A DNA stretch of 64,000 bases. Origin: Gonatopus flavifemur (Eukaryota; Arthropoda; Insecta; Hymenoptera; Dryinidae). The notes beneath the pieces are model-generated. The model was not told where the DNA came from. It searched no databases and saw only the letters and a program-made list of their open reading frames with translations. The first letter of the stretch is position 1. Every line of letters begins with the position of its first letter. The translations under genes were made by a program, and so were the position numbers. Below, piece by piece: positions 10,500 through 21,009 of this stretch. Where the stretch lies: contig JAFFJZ010000002.1 in NCBI GenBank assembly GCA_018340375.1, forward strand, positions 25,066,001 to 25,130,000, in the 5' to 3' direction.

Positions 10500-11430
10500 T
10501 GTGCTGTTTAGGTTCTAACTAGATCCCAGGTAAAAATTGAGCATAGGCGTTAGGTTGCCGCAAGGCTCACCCAGATGGGCCGAGCCTAGGTAATCAGGCA
10601 TAGTGCAATTCTGAAATGATACCATCATTTAATCCTCAGCCCAATAGCTTCTACAATCAGGGCCAACCGTTGGGAGAAGCATATGCCACAAATGGCAAAC
10701 CATAAAGAAATTTGTTCGCCAAGGATGAGTCAACACTCTCGCAATCCTTCGTCAGTGTTGTCGAAACAAAATAAAATGAAACGCTCATTCTATATTTTTG
10801 ATATGAAATACTTGTCAGGAAATTTCGAGGAGTTCGACATAGAATTTTTTCGATTAGTTTAAATTAATGAATGCCAAAAATCCGATGATCCTGGTGTTGG
10901 AGTAGGCACGTCCAGAAACAGATGGAGAATCCTTTTAATCATGGAATCTTCCGAGGGGACTTATATATTCGTTGAATGCTTAGTTCGCCACTCGCAAGAA
11001 ACAAGCAGCACCCCAATGAGAGTTATCGCAATTCACCACTGGAGAAGGGAGTTCCGCTTTGGGCCAAGTTATTGCTTCAGTCAAGCTCCCGCCAAATTTG
11101 GATAAAATTATTGCCCAGGCTGAGCCAAACTATTCTCTAAGCTGGGCCAAGCTATTCTACCTATGTTTGGTGTAGCATGAGAATCTACTGCCATCCGGGT
11201 TGCCTAATGCTTGGGGCAGTGTTCCGCCATGCACTACAAACCCTCGGGTGAAATCATTTTTTTCCCCCAAGCTATGATCAATTATGGGTCAACTGAGTTG
11301 ATACATTCACCGCCCATGTTGATAAAATATTTAGACCATTGTCAGCCATTCTTCTCTCTACGTAGATTGCCCAGGCTTGGTTGCCAGCCTTGCGCCCAGC
11401 TATATTCTATCGTCAGTATTGGTGAAGCTT
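10500..11430. repeat. Large GCCAAGC/GCTTGGC element (Dab intron copy)
   Basis: A stretch of about 0.9 kb rich in GGCCAAGC, GCCCAGGC and GGGCCGAG words in both orientations. Read on the minus strand, its right end ('cttcaccaatactgacgat', then AGAATATAGCTGGGC) matches the left end of the element at about 55085 ('cttcgccaatgctgacaat', then AAAATATAGCTTGGC). It is therefore a dispersed family. No transposase frame was recognised. Confidence 0.55.
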
Positions 11431-12692
11431 GAAAATTTTTGTATATGGGATCTCTTCATTCAAGATATCAAACCTTTGGTTGGTACCGGACAAGGTCTGG
11501 GTGGTTGACTTTCTTCATAGTATTAAATCATCTTCCAGGGCTCCGAATAGAGAGATCTATTTAGATAACATTGCATTGTTCATCAAAACAATGGAAAAAC
11601 ATGAAAATGAATTCTTTTGAATAATCGTATTAGAAAAATCGAAGATTTGCGCTCCGATATCCAACTTCAACCACAAAATGTAATTTATAGATCTGAACTT
11701 CCTCTTCCCCAATCGATGTCCAGTTTATAACATATTGATCCTGTTTGTTTCATCCCATAACCGTGGATAAAATCAATCTTTCTATGTGAATAACACACAT
11801 TATTCCATCAAAATAATGAATCATTTATGTGTTCAAACCACAGCCAATTTCAATCAATAAAAATTTTCATATCCCTCACAAAATGGATAATTTTTGTCTT
11901 CGTGTCGATAATTTTAAATGAAGGATAAAATTGAAGTATGTGCGGTTTCCGAAATGTCGTTAAAGCTTGTCAATTATTGGGAATCAATCCAAGCATGAAC
12001 GCAGTCGGAAGAGGAATGAAAGAGAGTCGAACGAGGGGGGTCTAAAACGATATTTGCCCAATCGTAGTGAAGCAATATCGACCCACAGAAAACACCGTAA
12101 TTCCAGCCGCGTATGTAAATAATTGTATTATACCATTTGATCCAAACCGCGGGAGAAGGCCGTTACTGGTGTGCCAAAAGTATCCCTCTTTTTTCTCATT
12201 CCATCATTTCTGTCGTCTCTACACCACGGGAGATTGTTGGCAAATTATCTACAGCTCGCTTCACATACGCGCATGATAAAGGGATTCAGTCTAGTACATA
12301 AAGACTTCTTGAAATTCAAATTAACCGCCTTCTACGGGCACCCATTCTCCAGATGTTAGAATTTTAAAGGTGGCTTTGTTATCTCTCTGCATTGAACTTT
12401 CAAGAAGTTTTCTTGTGACGATTCTTCAGATTTTTTTTTTCAATAGTCGGGTATTCAAATGCAAAATTATTATCCGATCATGTGATACACATTATGTTAT
12501 CTCACATTTTGTTCGCATCAGTTCGATTGATCCGTCCGCAATCAGATTTCATGGGTGATATTATTGTCAATTTCAGTTTTAGGATTTTTTGAATGTTAAA
12601 ATCACAATGAGATGTATCAAAAACGTGTTTAAGTTGTTTTGAGAGACATACGGGATATTTAAAAAACATTTCAAGGTATAAATTTGATTTGA

Positions 12693-12906
12693 TGACACCG
12701 AGAGAAAGGTAGCTAGTTGGGACAACTGAATGTTAGTTGCCGCAGCTAGATTTTTATTTACACTAGCTAGAATCCAGTGGGGGTAAATAAAAGTCTATCT
12801 GTCTGAAATATGAATAGAAGTCAGTCAGCTGGCACAAATAAATTTTTATTTACAGTGACTAAATTCCCTAGCTGTCGAATATTCGAATAGACCCTTCCTC
12901 TCAGTG
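12693..12906. mobile_element. AGCTAG-type MITE-like element
   Basis: It starts CGAGAGAAAGGTAGCTAG and ends CCTTCCTCTCAGTG. Between them, 'gtgggggtaaataaaagtct' and 'ataaatttttatttaca' give a loose fold-back. It is degenerate compared with the perfect hairpins. Confidence 0.4.
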
Positions 12907-13110
12907 TAAGTTTTCATTGAATACCTTCAAGATATTTTACAACAGCATTTGAGGGCTGTCGATGAGGTTCGAAAACTGTTCTGGAAAAATGAATATTCAA
13001 TGAATGTTTGATAAACGCATGGACATTTGAATATTTAAAGAATCTTCGAGAAACGTTCAGAAATGTTTCTTGAATATTCAAAAATATTCTTCCTTGAATT
13101 TATTTTGAAC

Positions 13111-13365
13111 TACACTGTAAAAAATTTCTATGGAAAATTTCACATCAATGTTCGGAAGTAATTAACACACACACGCGTTAGGAATTTTCCAGATTCAACA
13201 GGAAATTTACTGGAAAATGGTAGTAAGAATCCCATATAATTGGAATTTTCAGTTAAACACATGGTAAATTTTATATAAATGTACTGGAAATTGATTTTCT
13301 ATTCCATGATCGAAAGTTTTCCGGTTACTGCGTATAGAATAATTCCGATTATTTTTTACAGTGTA
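13111..13365. mobile_element. TACACTGTAAAAAA-ended MITE
   Basis: Terminal inverted repeats TACACTGTAAAAAATTT and ATTTTTTACAGTGTA enclose an interior rich in 'ggaaattt' and 'aattttcc'. It shares ends and general style with 54899-56040, 44881-45107 and 48776-49012. Confidence 0.7.
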
Positions 13366-14309
13366 TGATAATTCAAAATGCATCGATTGTTAACTCTTTT
13401 TGACCTGTTATGCTGAGTGAGGATACAACACACGAATAAGTATAAAAATAATGTAGATCTCCTTAATGGATTTCTCTCAGAATCTTATTTAAATTTTTTC
13501 AGGTTTTATTTCATGCAAGTACCATTGAATTCAATATAGACAGGTGGTGAATCAAATCAACTCGAGATCGCGCATTCAATTTGCTAGTTTAATTTCTGCG
13601 TTCTTCTCACGTAAAGGACAGATAATCCTTGTATTTGTGGGGCTATTATAGCTACACATATAGTTTGATATTCAATACAATCCTTGGATCGGTCATAAAT
13701 AAAGACGACGTCGGGGTATGAAGGATAGCAAAGGAAGATGGTGCATAAATGGTTGGTGGAGGGTGGATGTGAAAGGGCAAATGATGGAGGCGGGATTTCT
13801 GATAGGGGTCGATCGACCTTGTTTGAACTACTGTTTGGTAGTGAACAATGACTATTGTATTTGTCAAATCAGTCAGAGTTACGCGTCAAAATGATACTCC
13901 CTGTTATGTGGAATCTGACTTGAAATTTATGAAATACTCGTGAGTACGGAAAAAGGATCAATGATATGCTAACACTAAGCTATCAAAATTGCCACCGAAG
14001 TAGTTATGTCGATTCTGAATAAAATTCAACTTTTGTCGATATTTTATATAAATGAATAGAAACCAAATACTTTTTATATGAAAAAGAATCGGCATTGCTC
14101 AACCGAATTGTATAAAAAATGTTCTTTATTACATATGCATCGGATTCAATTTGATTTCAAAATTAACTTTCACATGTTCAGGATGTGCTTTGAACGATTT
14201 CAGGTTGGAAAGAAGAGATTTTGTATAATTTTTCTCTCGAAGAATCTCATAAAATTTTCAAATCTTGGAAAGAAAATCACATTTGAGTTGAATTCGATTT
14301 ATGTTTCAG

Positions 14310-14465
14310 GTGGTCATTGCAATGAGGGATTTATTCCAAGTGGTTTTTGAGTTGAAGAAGAAAGAAATAGAATTAGCGAAGCAACATATAGAAGCTCAAA
14401 ACGTTATGAATTCCATCAAGTTCCACACCAGTGGTATTTACGTTGAACCAGCCCCGGATACCAAA
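14310..14465 (+). CDS. Dab: Disabled exon C, PTB C-terminal helix and linker
   Basis: It encodes 52 codons starting VVIAMRDLFQVVFELKKKEI and ending ...GIYVEPAPDTK before GTAAGT. The first half is the long C-terminal alpha-helix that closes the PTB fold, with the conserved L-F-Q-V-V-F-E-L-K. It continues as a charged helix with EIELAKQHIEAQNV, then a short linker. Both boundaries lie between codons. The acceptor TTTCAG and donor are canonical. Together with exons A and B it completes the domain in about 160 residues. Confidence 0.95.
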
Positions 14466-14951
14466 GTAAGTTCAGTTTTCCGAATACAAATTTTCACATA
14501 TTGAAACAGGCATTCAATATACGAGAAAAAAATGAGAGTCCACCAGTAAACACTCAGCTTTTTTTTCTTTTTATCCCAATTTCATGGATTTCGAATATTT
14601 GCCATCCAGTTCTTGGTTGAAATCCTATTAAAGGCAAGATTCAACTTTTCTTCTCGTAGTTTGGATCGTGATTTTACTCATTTTTTTTACGCAAAAGAGC
14701 ATTTCAAGATTCGAAAGATAGTTGGTACAATTCCAAGATATATTCCAGGAATATATCTTTCGAGTATTTCTGAATCGACCTTTTATAAAATATTATGAGA
14801 ATGTCTGAAATATGTGTTGTCGTGCTTTCTTTCATAATACTGTTGTGATATTGTTAAAATTGCAAGGAGCCCAGTAACATAATTGTACGTATTTCGATTC
14901 GTACCATCGTAAGAACAAGAACTATGCAATGGACCCCTTTATTGTCAACAG
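14466..14951 (+). other. Dab intron C-D
   Basis: GT-AG intron of 486 bp (GTAAGT ... TATTGTCAACAG). AT-rich, with no fold-back element recognised. Confidence 0.85.
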
Positions 14952-15200
14952 GGCGCGGCTGGGGGGGACGTTTCTCTTCATCGTACGCGAACGACCAATT
15001 CTGAAATAGAAAAATCTATAGAAAGAAAAAATGAATCCCAAAGCGGCGTGATAGCGGATTTGTTGGACTTACAGTTCGAATTAAATTCCTTGCAACAGGG
15101 TATTCATCAAATGGATAAAATTACGCCAGAAAATCCGGTTCCATCTACGGATGATCTTTTTGAAACTGATCCATTTGGTGATTCATTCGCAAATATGAAG
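14952..15200 (+). CDS. Dab: Disabled exon D, linker with DPF motif
   Basis: It encodes 83 codons between acceptor CAACAG and donor GTACGT, in phase with exons C and E. It opens with a Gly/Ala stretch and a Ser/Arg/Glu linker. It then has a helical segment VIADLLDLQFELNSLQQGIH followed by QMDKITPENP, which matches a conserved block of insect Dab after the PTB domain. It ends with DDLFETDPFGDSFANMK. The D-P-F tripeptide is the established ligand of the AP-2 alpha appendage, supporting a role in clathrin-mediated endocytosis. The assignment rests on the continuous frame, good splice sites and block order. Confidence 0.9.
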
Positions 15201-15263
15201 GTACGTTGAATATTGAATGAAAAAGATGGGAAGTGATCCAATTTATTCATGAATTATTCATAG

Positions 15264-18200
15264 GTGAAAGAAACAGTGCGTCCGATTTTACCACCACCTC
15301 CTTCTTCTTCGAAAAGAGGTCATCTTGAGAGACAGCAAACTGTTCCAGTTTCAAGTGCATCGGCATCCCCCAGTCCAGTAACTAAATTGGCCAGTAAAAC
15401 ACCACCTCCGCAAGGATCAGTTCATTGGTTTGATAAAGAAACTGAGAATCTTTTTAACGAGGAAGAGCTGGCGAATTTAACTAAAACTACAAACAAAAAA
15501 GAACAGGATCAAGAGGTTGGTGTATTATTGTTGGATCATGATTTGAAATTGTTGAATATCATTGCTCATTCGTTTTCGCTTTGTTTGCAATTTCAGAGTT
15601 CTCTCACAACAACGCCACAAAATTCTCAAAGCAAGAGTCCTCAAATAGATGTTTTTACGGAATTGGATCCTTTGGGTACTGGTTTGATTAAACCATACGT
15701 GGACAAAAAAGATTTTTTCCAGCATTTGAAGAATCCTCCGAAGAAAGTACTGAAGGATTTAGTAACAACTAATTCATCGGAGACATTTCCAACTAATTTT
15801 GCCACGGATCCGATGGATTCTTTGGCAGGTTCAATCGACGATCGTGAGGAGGATTTCGCGAATTTCGATCGATTCGAAGAAAGTGAAGCGACTACTCAAC
15901 TGCCACCGCAATCGCCACAAAAAACAGAATTGACGCATCGTAGATCGAATCATCATCAACCGTTATCCGTCTCCCTTCCACCCGAAGAGTCCTTAGGATC
16001 AGCAAAGTCTGGAAACGTTACAAGCATATCTGATAAAGATTCTGCGGAACAACTAATGAAGCTTCCCAGTCCAAAGAAATATTTGCAATCAATAAGAAAG
16101 AGAGATAGTGATGTGGAAAAGTCTTTTCCCGTGGATTTTTCCACGAATAGCGAGTCACCGGCCTCTCCTTTGAGGTCTTGCACCTCCGATGTGAATTCTC
16201 GATTTTCGAGCTCGAGCGCTGAATTCGATGTAGTGCCAGAACCTCCACCTAGAGGAGCTGGAAGTATTTTGATCAATCCCCCTCCTCTACCACCTAAAAA
16301 ACAAGCCGCTAGAAGTGGCATGAAACCACCCCCTAGGCCACCTCATACCGAAGGACATTTTCATTACGATTTCCTCGAACGTGAAGAAACTTCACCATCA
16401 CCCACTAGAACCACTTATAGGTATGTACATAAAAATAGAAATAAAAGTCCTTCACGAGACAGTACATCGCAATTTGACGATAATTTCAGTCCACCCGTTA
16501 ACATTCCTCAAAAGTTGGAACACGCAACATCTATAACGACTTTTGAAGATTCTTTCAGTTCAATGATAAGCAATACAAATTTATCATCTTTCTTCAGTTC
16601 TTCTTTATCCTCTACGGAAACTAATAAAGAGAAAAAAACCAAACCAAAATTAGATATAACCTTGAGTCAATTGACATCATCGAATTTGGCGGAGTTGGCT
16701 CAGAGTCTTGATATGACCGTTGAACAACTCACCAGCTTGACTTTACAGCAATTAACCGAATGTCTTGCTAATTTATCTCTCAAAGAATCCGGAACGAATG
16801 GTGTTACTCAAAGTAAGACACCCCAAGCAGAAGAACCTGAACAAACTGAGTATTCAACGACCAAGATTCAATCCGAAATCGCAGAAACATCATTTGTCTC
16901 TAGCGAACGATTTGAAGCGAAGTTCGAGGAATCAAAACCAGAACCCACCTATGACAAATACGCTGTCTTCAGAGAATTACTCGAATTGGAACAGAGTAAG
17001 GAACAAGATAAAGAATCAACATTCGAACAACCTAGTCAAGAAGAAGAGGAAGAGGAAGAAGACGAAGAAGATGAGGGATTAAACATCGACCAAACCAACG
17101 TTGTTGAAGATCGTTCAGATGCTCAGAAAGAATGCCCTTCAGAAACATTGTCATCTTTAGTGAGTTTGACGGTGAAATTACCACCCCCGGTTGAGGAATC
17201 GAAAGCAGATCAATGTAAATTGACAACTGAAGACTCGAACGAGCTTTCTCCTACAGAAAAATTAGAAGATAAAGAGTTAGAAAAGGATACAGATGCTACT
17301 TCCAATCCGTCAACCAATCAACCATCGGAAAAAGATATCGATGAAGAATCAGAGGATAATATCCGAGTTGCGGAATCACGTTCTGAAACAGAAGACAAAA
17401 CTGAAGTTACGTCAAGTCAAGAACTGAACATAATCAATATCCATGTTATCACGGGAACTAAAGTAGACGAGGTTAACGATACAACAAATATCGAAATAAC
17501 TGAAGTGAAATCGTCCTTTTCAACGTCTAGCGATAGATATGCCGCTCTCCGTGAAATAATTGGTGAAACTGAATCGGCACCACCTCCTCTCCCCCCGAAA
17601 AAGATCGACGAAGAATCTTTTCCAAAACAAATATCGCCGATCGGTTCATCGTCAACGGGAAAAAGTTTAGCAGAAATAGAATTGATGAATCTCTTTTCGG
17701 ATCCCTTAACAACTTCGATGCCCTGTTCCACAAAAATACCCACAAAAAAAGAGGAAACTCTTCATTCCATGGCCATTGATATATTCGAAGAAATTAAATT
17801 GCTGAACAGTCAGCATTCGAGCGTTAACAATCGACCAAACCCAAAAGAAAACAAATCGGCACCTGTCTCGGGTTTCGAAGATGTCTTTTGTCCTTTCGTT
17901 GAAACCAAACAAGAAAAAGATGATGGTAAGGAGGACAATAATTGGGCCAAATTTGATACAGGTGTTTTTGGATCTGACAGATCTTCCGGCGAAGGTGGAT
18001 CCCGATCCGTTGGGGGCACTTCTCCTTGGTCTCCAGATGGCAAAGAATTTCACAGAGAGGCGGTTCAAGCGTTCAAAGGTCATCGACATTCGGGAGATAG
18101 CGATAACGATAATGAATGGAAAGACGAGGAAGAGAGCGAAGAGAGCAATGGAAGGACTCGAAGTAATAGTAGGTACTGGCATGGAAGGCCGCATCCGAGA

Positions 18201-19928
18201 TTCGAAGGAGGACCCACTTTCGATGAAAGGTCTTTATATTGCGCGGATGATAATATTCCTGTTCCTGTTGGTGATAAGAGAGATCGAAGCTTTCGAGAGA
18301 GAATGCGGAAATCCAGAGGAGTGCCTTGGGCTAAAAATGCTGGCCACAGACCACGTGATCCATCTCCTTGGCATGAAGAGGGACCACAATGGGAAGAAGA
18401 ACCGAGACGTTATTCTCATAGAAAAATGCCGTATAAAGACGATGAGGATTATGAAGCTTATTGGAAGTGTCGACCTACGCCACCTATGGGTCAAAACGCA
18501 GGTTGGAATTGGGGACACGATCATGCAGCATTTTACGACGAAGAACGTAAAAGAAAAATGATGCTGTGGAATGAGGAAGACAGATTTGGGAGTCAAGAAA
18601 GTATGGGATATGAAGAAGAAGAACGGTGGCCTAGAAGGAAATACGATAAAAGAATATGGAAGGACGAGCATAGATTTTGGGCTAGTAGAAGAAGCGGGGT
18701 GCCACCGGAGGGAGAATATCCACCTAGAGAGAGTTACTATTATTACAGGGATAGACCCCATTACGATTATCCTCCTCCCGCATGGGAAGACGAATATGGA
18801 CCACCCGATCGATCTTTAGCTGACGATCCATCTCGTTATCCAGGTCCTCCTGGAAGAAAAAGACATTGGCCGAAGAGACCTAACAGTGCCAACGATGGTC
18901 ATAATCCTGATCTCATTTATGGAGAATCCCGTGGCAAGTTTGGAACTTCAAGGTCCGAGTGTAGCGATAATGACTCCGATCCTTACTTGCGTTCATCTCA
19001 GAGATCGAGAAGTCGAGAAAGTTATTGGAGCAGCGATCAGGAATACGACAGTTGGGCGGAACGACCTTGCTGGTCCGAAGGACCAGATGCTAAAAGCGAG
19101 TCACTTCATCGTAAAAGAATAGGTAGACATAAACCGCGTATGCCACAACAACAACAACAGCAGCAGCAGCAATCACAACCACAACCACAACCACAACCAC
19201 CACCACCACAACCACAACCACAGCAGCCGCAACAGCAATCACAGCCACAATTACAGTCTATATCGAAAACTCAAAGTCCCTTTGAAGATGATTTCGCGCA
19301 AGGTGTTGAGGGTATTCAATCCCCGTCTGTGGAAGTTCTTGAACCAGCTGGATCTATTGAATCTCACTGTGCAGTCCGACCAGAGTTATCAGGAGAGAGG
19401 GAAGTGGATCCAAAACGAGAACCGCTACCGCTCAGCCCTTCTTTGAGAGGTCGAAAAGATCATTTCAGAAGAAACGTTGCGAGAGATTATGGAAAGAGAT
19501 CTAGCTACTTCGAAGACGATCTCACTCCTACGGCTAGTGCTTCGAGCGATGCTTCCGATCGTCATAGATTATCTTCGGATCTCAAGGATACACCCGAAGA
19601 ACTCATCTGCGATCCCAACAAGGAACAACAATCGATCGATGTATTCTCCGCATCCGCGGAAGACAGTGCTCGTGATTCATTCTTCAACGGCGATCTTAGG
19701 TTCGATGACGACGCATTTACTTTTAAATCAGAATTAGAGGACAATGTGCCCGATCACACTTCTCTACCGATTAAAAATTCGATGTCAAGGCCGCCAAAAT
19801 ATGGTGCTGGTAGCAACAATAATAATAACAAATCAGGTAGAGGCGATCAATACATTAGGAAATCAGAATCCGTGAATATATTTGTCAGGAAGAACGATCC
19901 TTTCGACGATGACGAATTTTTTAATTGA
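15264..19928 (+). CDS. Dab: Disabled large terminal exon
   Basis: It starts directly after acceptor ATTCATAG with codon GTG, so the GTG is an internal Val and not a start. It runs 1554 codons to TGA. In order: proline/serine-rich start; an insect-Dab block around residues 131-166 (TELDPLGTGLIKPYVDKKDF then FQHLKNPPKK); SH3-type proline clusters near 325-360 (PPPLPPKK, KPPPRPP) and near 772-780; two DKYAVFREL/DRYAALREI motifs near 565 and 757; acidic stretches; WAKFD near 895; an Arg/Trp/Tyr/Asp-rich disordered region (about 950-1280); a Gln/Pro run near 1294-1330; and a DPFDDDEFF tail. DPF and WxxF are endocytic adaptor-binding motifs. With exons A-D it gives about 1808 residues. It contains a likely unspliced 81-nt intron (15516-15596). 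The last 22 codons are copied downstream. Confidence 0.95.
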   Translation: MKETVRPILPPPPSSSKRGHLERQQTVPVSSASASPSPVTKLASKTPPPQGSVHWFDKETENLFNEEELANLTKTTNKKEQDQEVGVLLLDHDLKLLNIIAHSFSLCLQFQSSLTTTPQNSQSKSPQIDVFTELDPLGTGLIKPYVDKKDFFQHLKNPPKKVLKDLVTTNSSETFPTNFATDPMDSLAGSIDDREEDFANFDRFEESEATTQLPPQSPQKTELTHRRSNHHQPLSVSLPPEESLGSAKSGNVTSISDKDSAEQLMKLPSPKKYLQSIRKRDSDVEKSFPVDFSTNSESPASPLRSCTSDVNSRFSSSSAEFDVVPEPPPRGAGSILINPPPLPPKKQAARSGMKPPPRPPHTEGHFHYDFLEREETSPSPTRTTYRYVHKNRNKSPSRDSTSQFDDNFSPPVNIPQKLEHATSITTFEDSFSSMISNTNLSSFFSSSLSSTETNKEKKTKPKLDITLSQLTSSNLAELAQSLDMTVEQLTSLTLQQLTECLANLSLKESGTNGVTQSKTPQAEEPEQTEYSTTKIQSEIAETSFVSSERFEAKFEESKPEPTYDKYAVFRELLELEQSKEQDKESTFEQPSQEEEEEEEDEEDEGLNIDQTNVVEDRSDAQKECPSETLSSLVSLTVKLPPPVEESKADQCKLTTEDSNELSPTEKLEDKELEKDTDATSNPSTNQPSEKDIDEESEDNIRVAESRSETEDKTEVTSSQELNIINIHVITGTKVDEVNDTTNIEITEVKSSFSTSSDRYAALREIIGETESAPPPLPPKKIDEESFPKQISPIGSSSTGKSLAEIELMNLFSDPLTTSMPCSTKIPTKKEETLHSMAIDIFEEIKLLNSQHSSVNNRPNPKENKSAPVSGFEDVFCPFVETKQEKDDGKEDNNWAKFDTGVFGSDRSSGEGGSRSVGGTSPWSPDGKEFHREAVQAFKGHRHSGDSDNDNEWKDEEESEESNGRTRSNSRYWHGRPHPRFEGGPTFDERSLYCADDNIPVPVGDKRDRSFRERMRKSRGVPWAKNAGHRPRDPSPWHEEGPQWEEEPRRYSHRKMPYKDDEDYEAYWKCRPTPPMGQNAGWNWGHDHAAFYDEERKRKMMLWNEEDRFGSQESMGYEEEERWPRRKYDKRIWKDEHRFWASRRSGVPPEGEYPPRESYYYYRDRPHYDYPPPAWEDEYGPPDRSLADDPSRYPGPPGRKRHWPKRPNSANDGHNPDLIYGESRGKFGTSRSECSDNDSDPYLRSSQRSRSRESYWSSDQEYDSWAERPCWSEGPDAKSESLHRKRIGRHKPRMPQQQQQQQQQSQPQPQPQPPPPQPQPQQPQQQSQPQLQSISKTQSPFEDDFAQGVEGIQSPSVEVLEPAGSIESHCAVRPELSGEREVDPKREPLPLSPSLRGRKDHFRRNVARDYGKRSSYFEDDLTPTASASSDASDRHRLSSDLKDTPEELICDPNKEQQSIDVFSASAEDSARDSFFNGDLRFDDDAFTFKSELEDNVPDHTSLPIKNSMSRPPKYGAGSNNNNNKSGRGDQYIRKSESVNIFVRKNDPFDDDEFFN
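15516..15596 (+). other. Candidate 81-nt intron or exitron inside Dab exon
   Basis: The stretch begins GTTGGT and ends in a T-rich tract followed by TTTGCAATTTCAG. It is exactly 27 codons with no stop. Read through, it gives a hydrophobic peptide (V-G-V-L-L-L-D-H-D-L, then LLNIIAHSFSLCLQFQ) inside an otherwise polar disordered linker. Removal joins E-Q-D-Q-E to S-S-L-T-T without changing frame. I consider an intron more likely than coding sequence. Confidence 0.65.
19133..19258 (+). repeat. Coding Gln/Pro trinucleotide tract
   Basis: Imperfect CAA/CAG runs followed by CAACCA and CCACCA repeats encode alternating Gln, Gln-Pro and Pro runs within Dab. Such tracts often vary in length between individuals. 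It lies between the aromatic/charged region and the C-terminal serine/acidic region. Confidence 0.9.
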
Positions 19929-20654
19929 ACCAATCGGACTGTTATTTTCATATCTGTGACATTGATGTGCCGAGGTGTGTGTTGTTCTCTTCGTTGTTTT
20001 GGATTCATTATCGCTCTCCATAATCACCATTCGTGAGTAGAATTCACAGACAGCTTTGGTAGGAAGCATTATAATAATAGAAATTTAAAAATTGGAAAAA
20101 GATGAATGAAAGCAAACGATATCTGATTAGATCTCATTTGATCGCGGAGATAAGTCTGCAGATTTGAGTGGATTTTGATATATTTCTTTGGATCTGAATT
20201 GATGCGATTTAGTTCAATATATGGTTGCCTCAAATGCTCTGTTGATCGATTTAGATCTGTCATATCTATTTGGATCAAATCCGTTGATCTCATGTATTCT
20301 ATGTTTTGGATCTAAAGACACCTAATTAGATTCTCTTAGATTCAATATCTCTTTCTTTTCGGAAAGCCTTTGTTATATTCACTTCGTAATATGATTAAGT
20401 TCCTGTTGTCCCGTAGATAATCAGTAGAGGTATGCGAGTCCTTGAATTTCTGAATTGACTGGAGTTTTAGCTCACCTAAGGTGATTTTCGGTTGGTCACC
20501 AGGGCAAAAAAGGCACAAGACTGTTTTTTAAAGAAATTGGCATTCCTGCAACAACTCCAAGTTGTGGGTTTGTAGTTTGCTATAGCCTCGATGAATAATG
20601 ATGAAAAATTACCTCTGTTTTGAAGGTGACTCATGGAGGGTTAAATCACTTACG

Positions 20655-20660
20655 AATAAA
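20655..20660 (+). promoter_or_regulatory. Candidate Dab polyadenylation signal
   Basis: An AATAAA hexamer about 730 bp after the Dab stop, with T/G-rich sequence further on. It is duplicated at 23813-23818. Another AATAAA lies at 22798-22803 and one beyond the duplication at 26539-26544, so the true 3' end is unresolved. Confidence 0.3.
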
Positions 20661-21009
20661 ATTTAGGTGGACAGATAAGGGGTTCCCAAAATGTGTAAGA
20701 TTACATTTTGAATCTCATTGAGTCCAATCGTCATTCCACGGATTAACCAATTGAGTGGTAAGCCTCAGAAATGGCGGCGTGGCGCATCCGTGACAAAAGT
20801 GGCGCAAAGAGCGGAAGAAGATTTCAAACTTTTAACATTCTCCTAGATTTTCTGTGATTAATTATCTTATGTAAAACAGAGTTGTCTTATGTTTTTTAGG
20901 TCGAAAAACACAAATATGGTCATAAAAGTCAATTTATCTCCATCAAATAGTTATTCAATATTCATCCAAGCCACATTGAACTCACATCCCTATTGCATTC
21001 GATTCAAAT

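Larger units (their letters stand above)
9309..14309 (+). other. Dab 5-kb intron between PTB exons B and C
   Basis: GT-AG intron (GTAGGT ... TTTATGTTTCAG). Fold-back elements occupy 9507-9843, 10312-10482, about 10500-11430, 12693-12906 and 13111-13365. The stretches 9844-10311, 11430-12692 and 13366-14309 are non-palindromic and unique-looking, with no exon recognised. Part of 12000-12260 and 13600-13880 is less AT-rich and could be regulatory. Confidence 0.8.

Noticed and set aside
15264..15266. GTG as a start codon for the long frame
   Set aside because: It is the first codon after a splice acceptor and continues the frame of exon D, so it encodes an internal valine.
17706..18194. 162-codon minus-strand frame inside the Dab exon, and other antisense frames there
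   Set aside because: Shadow of the strong coding bias of Dab on the opposite strand.
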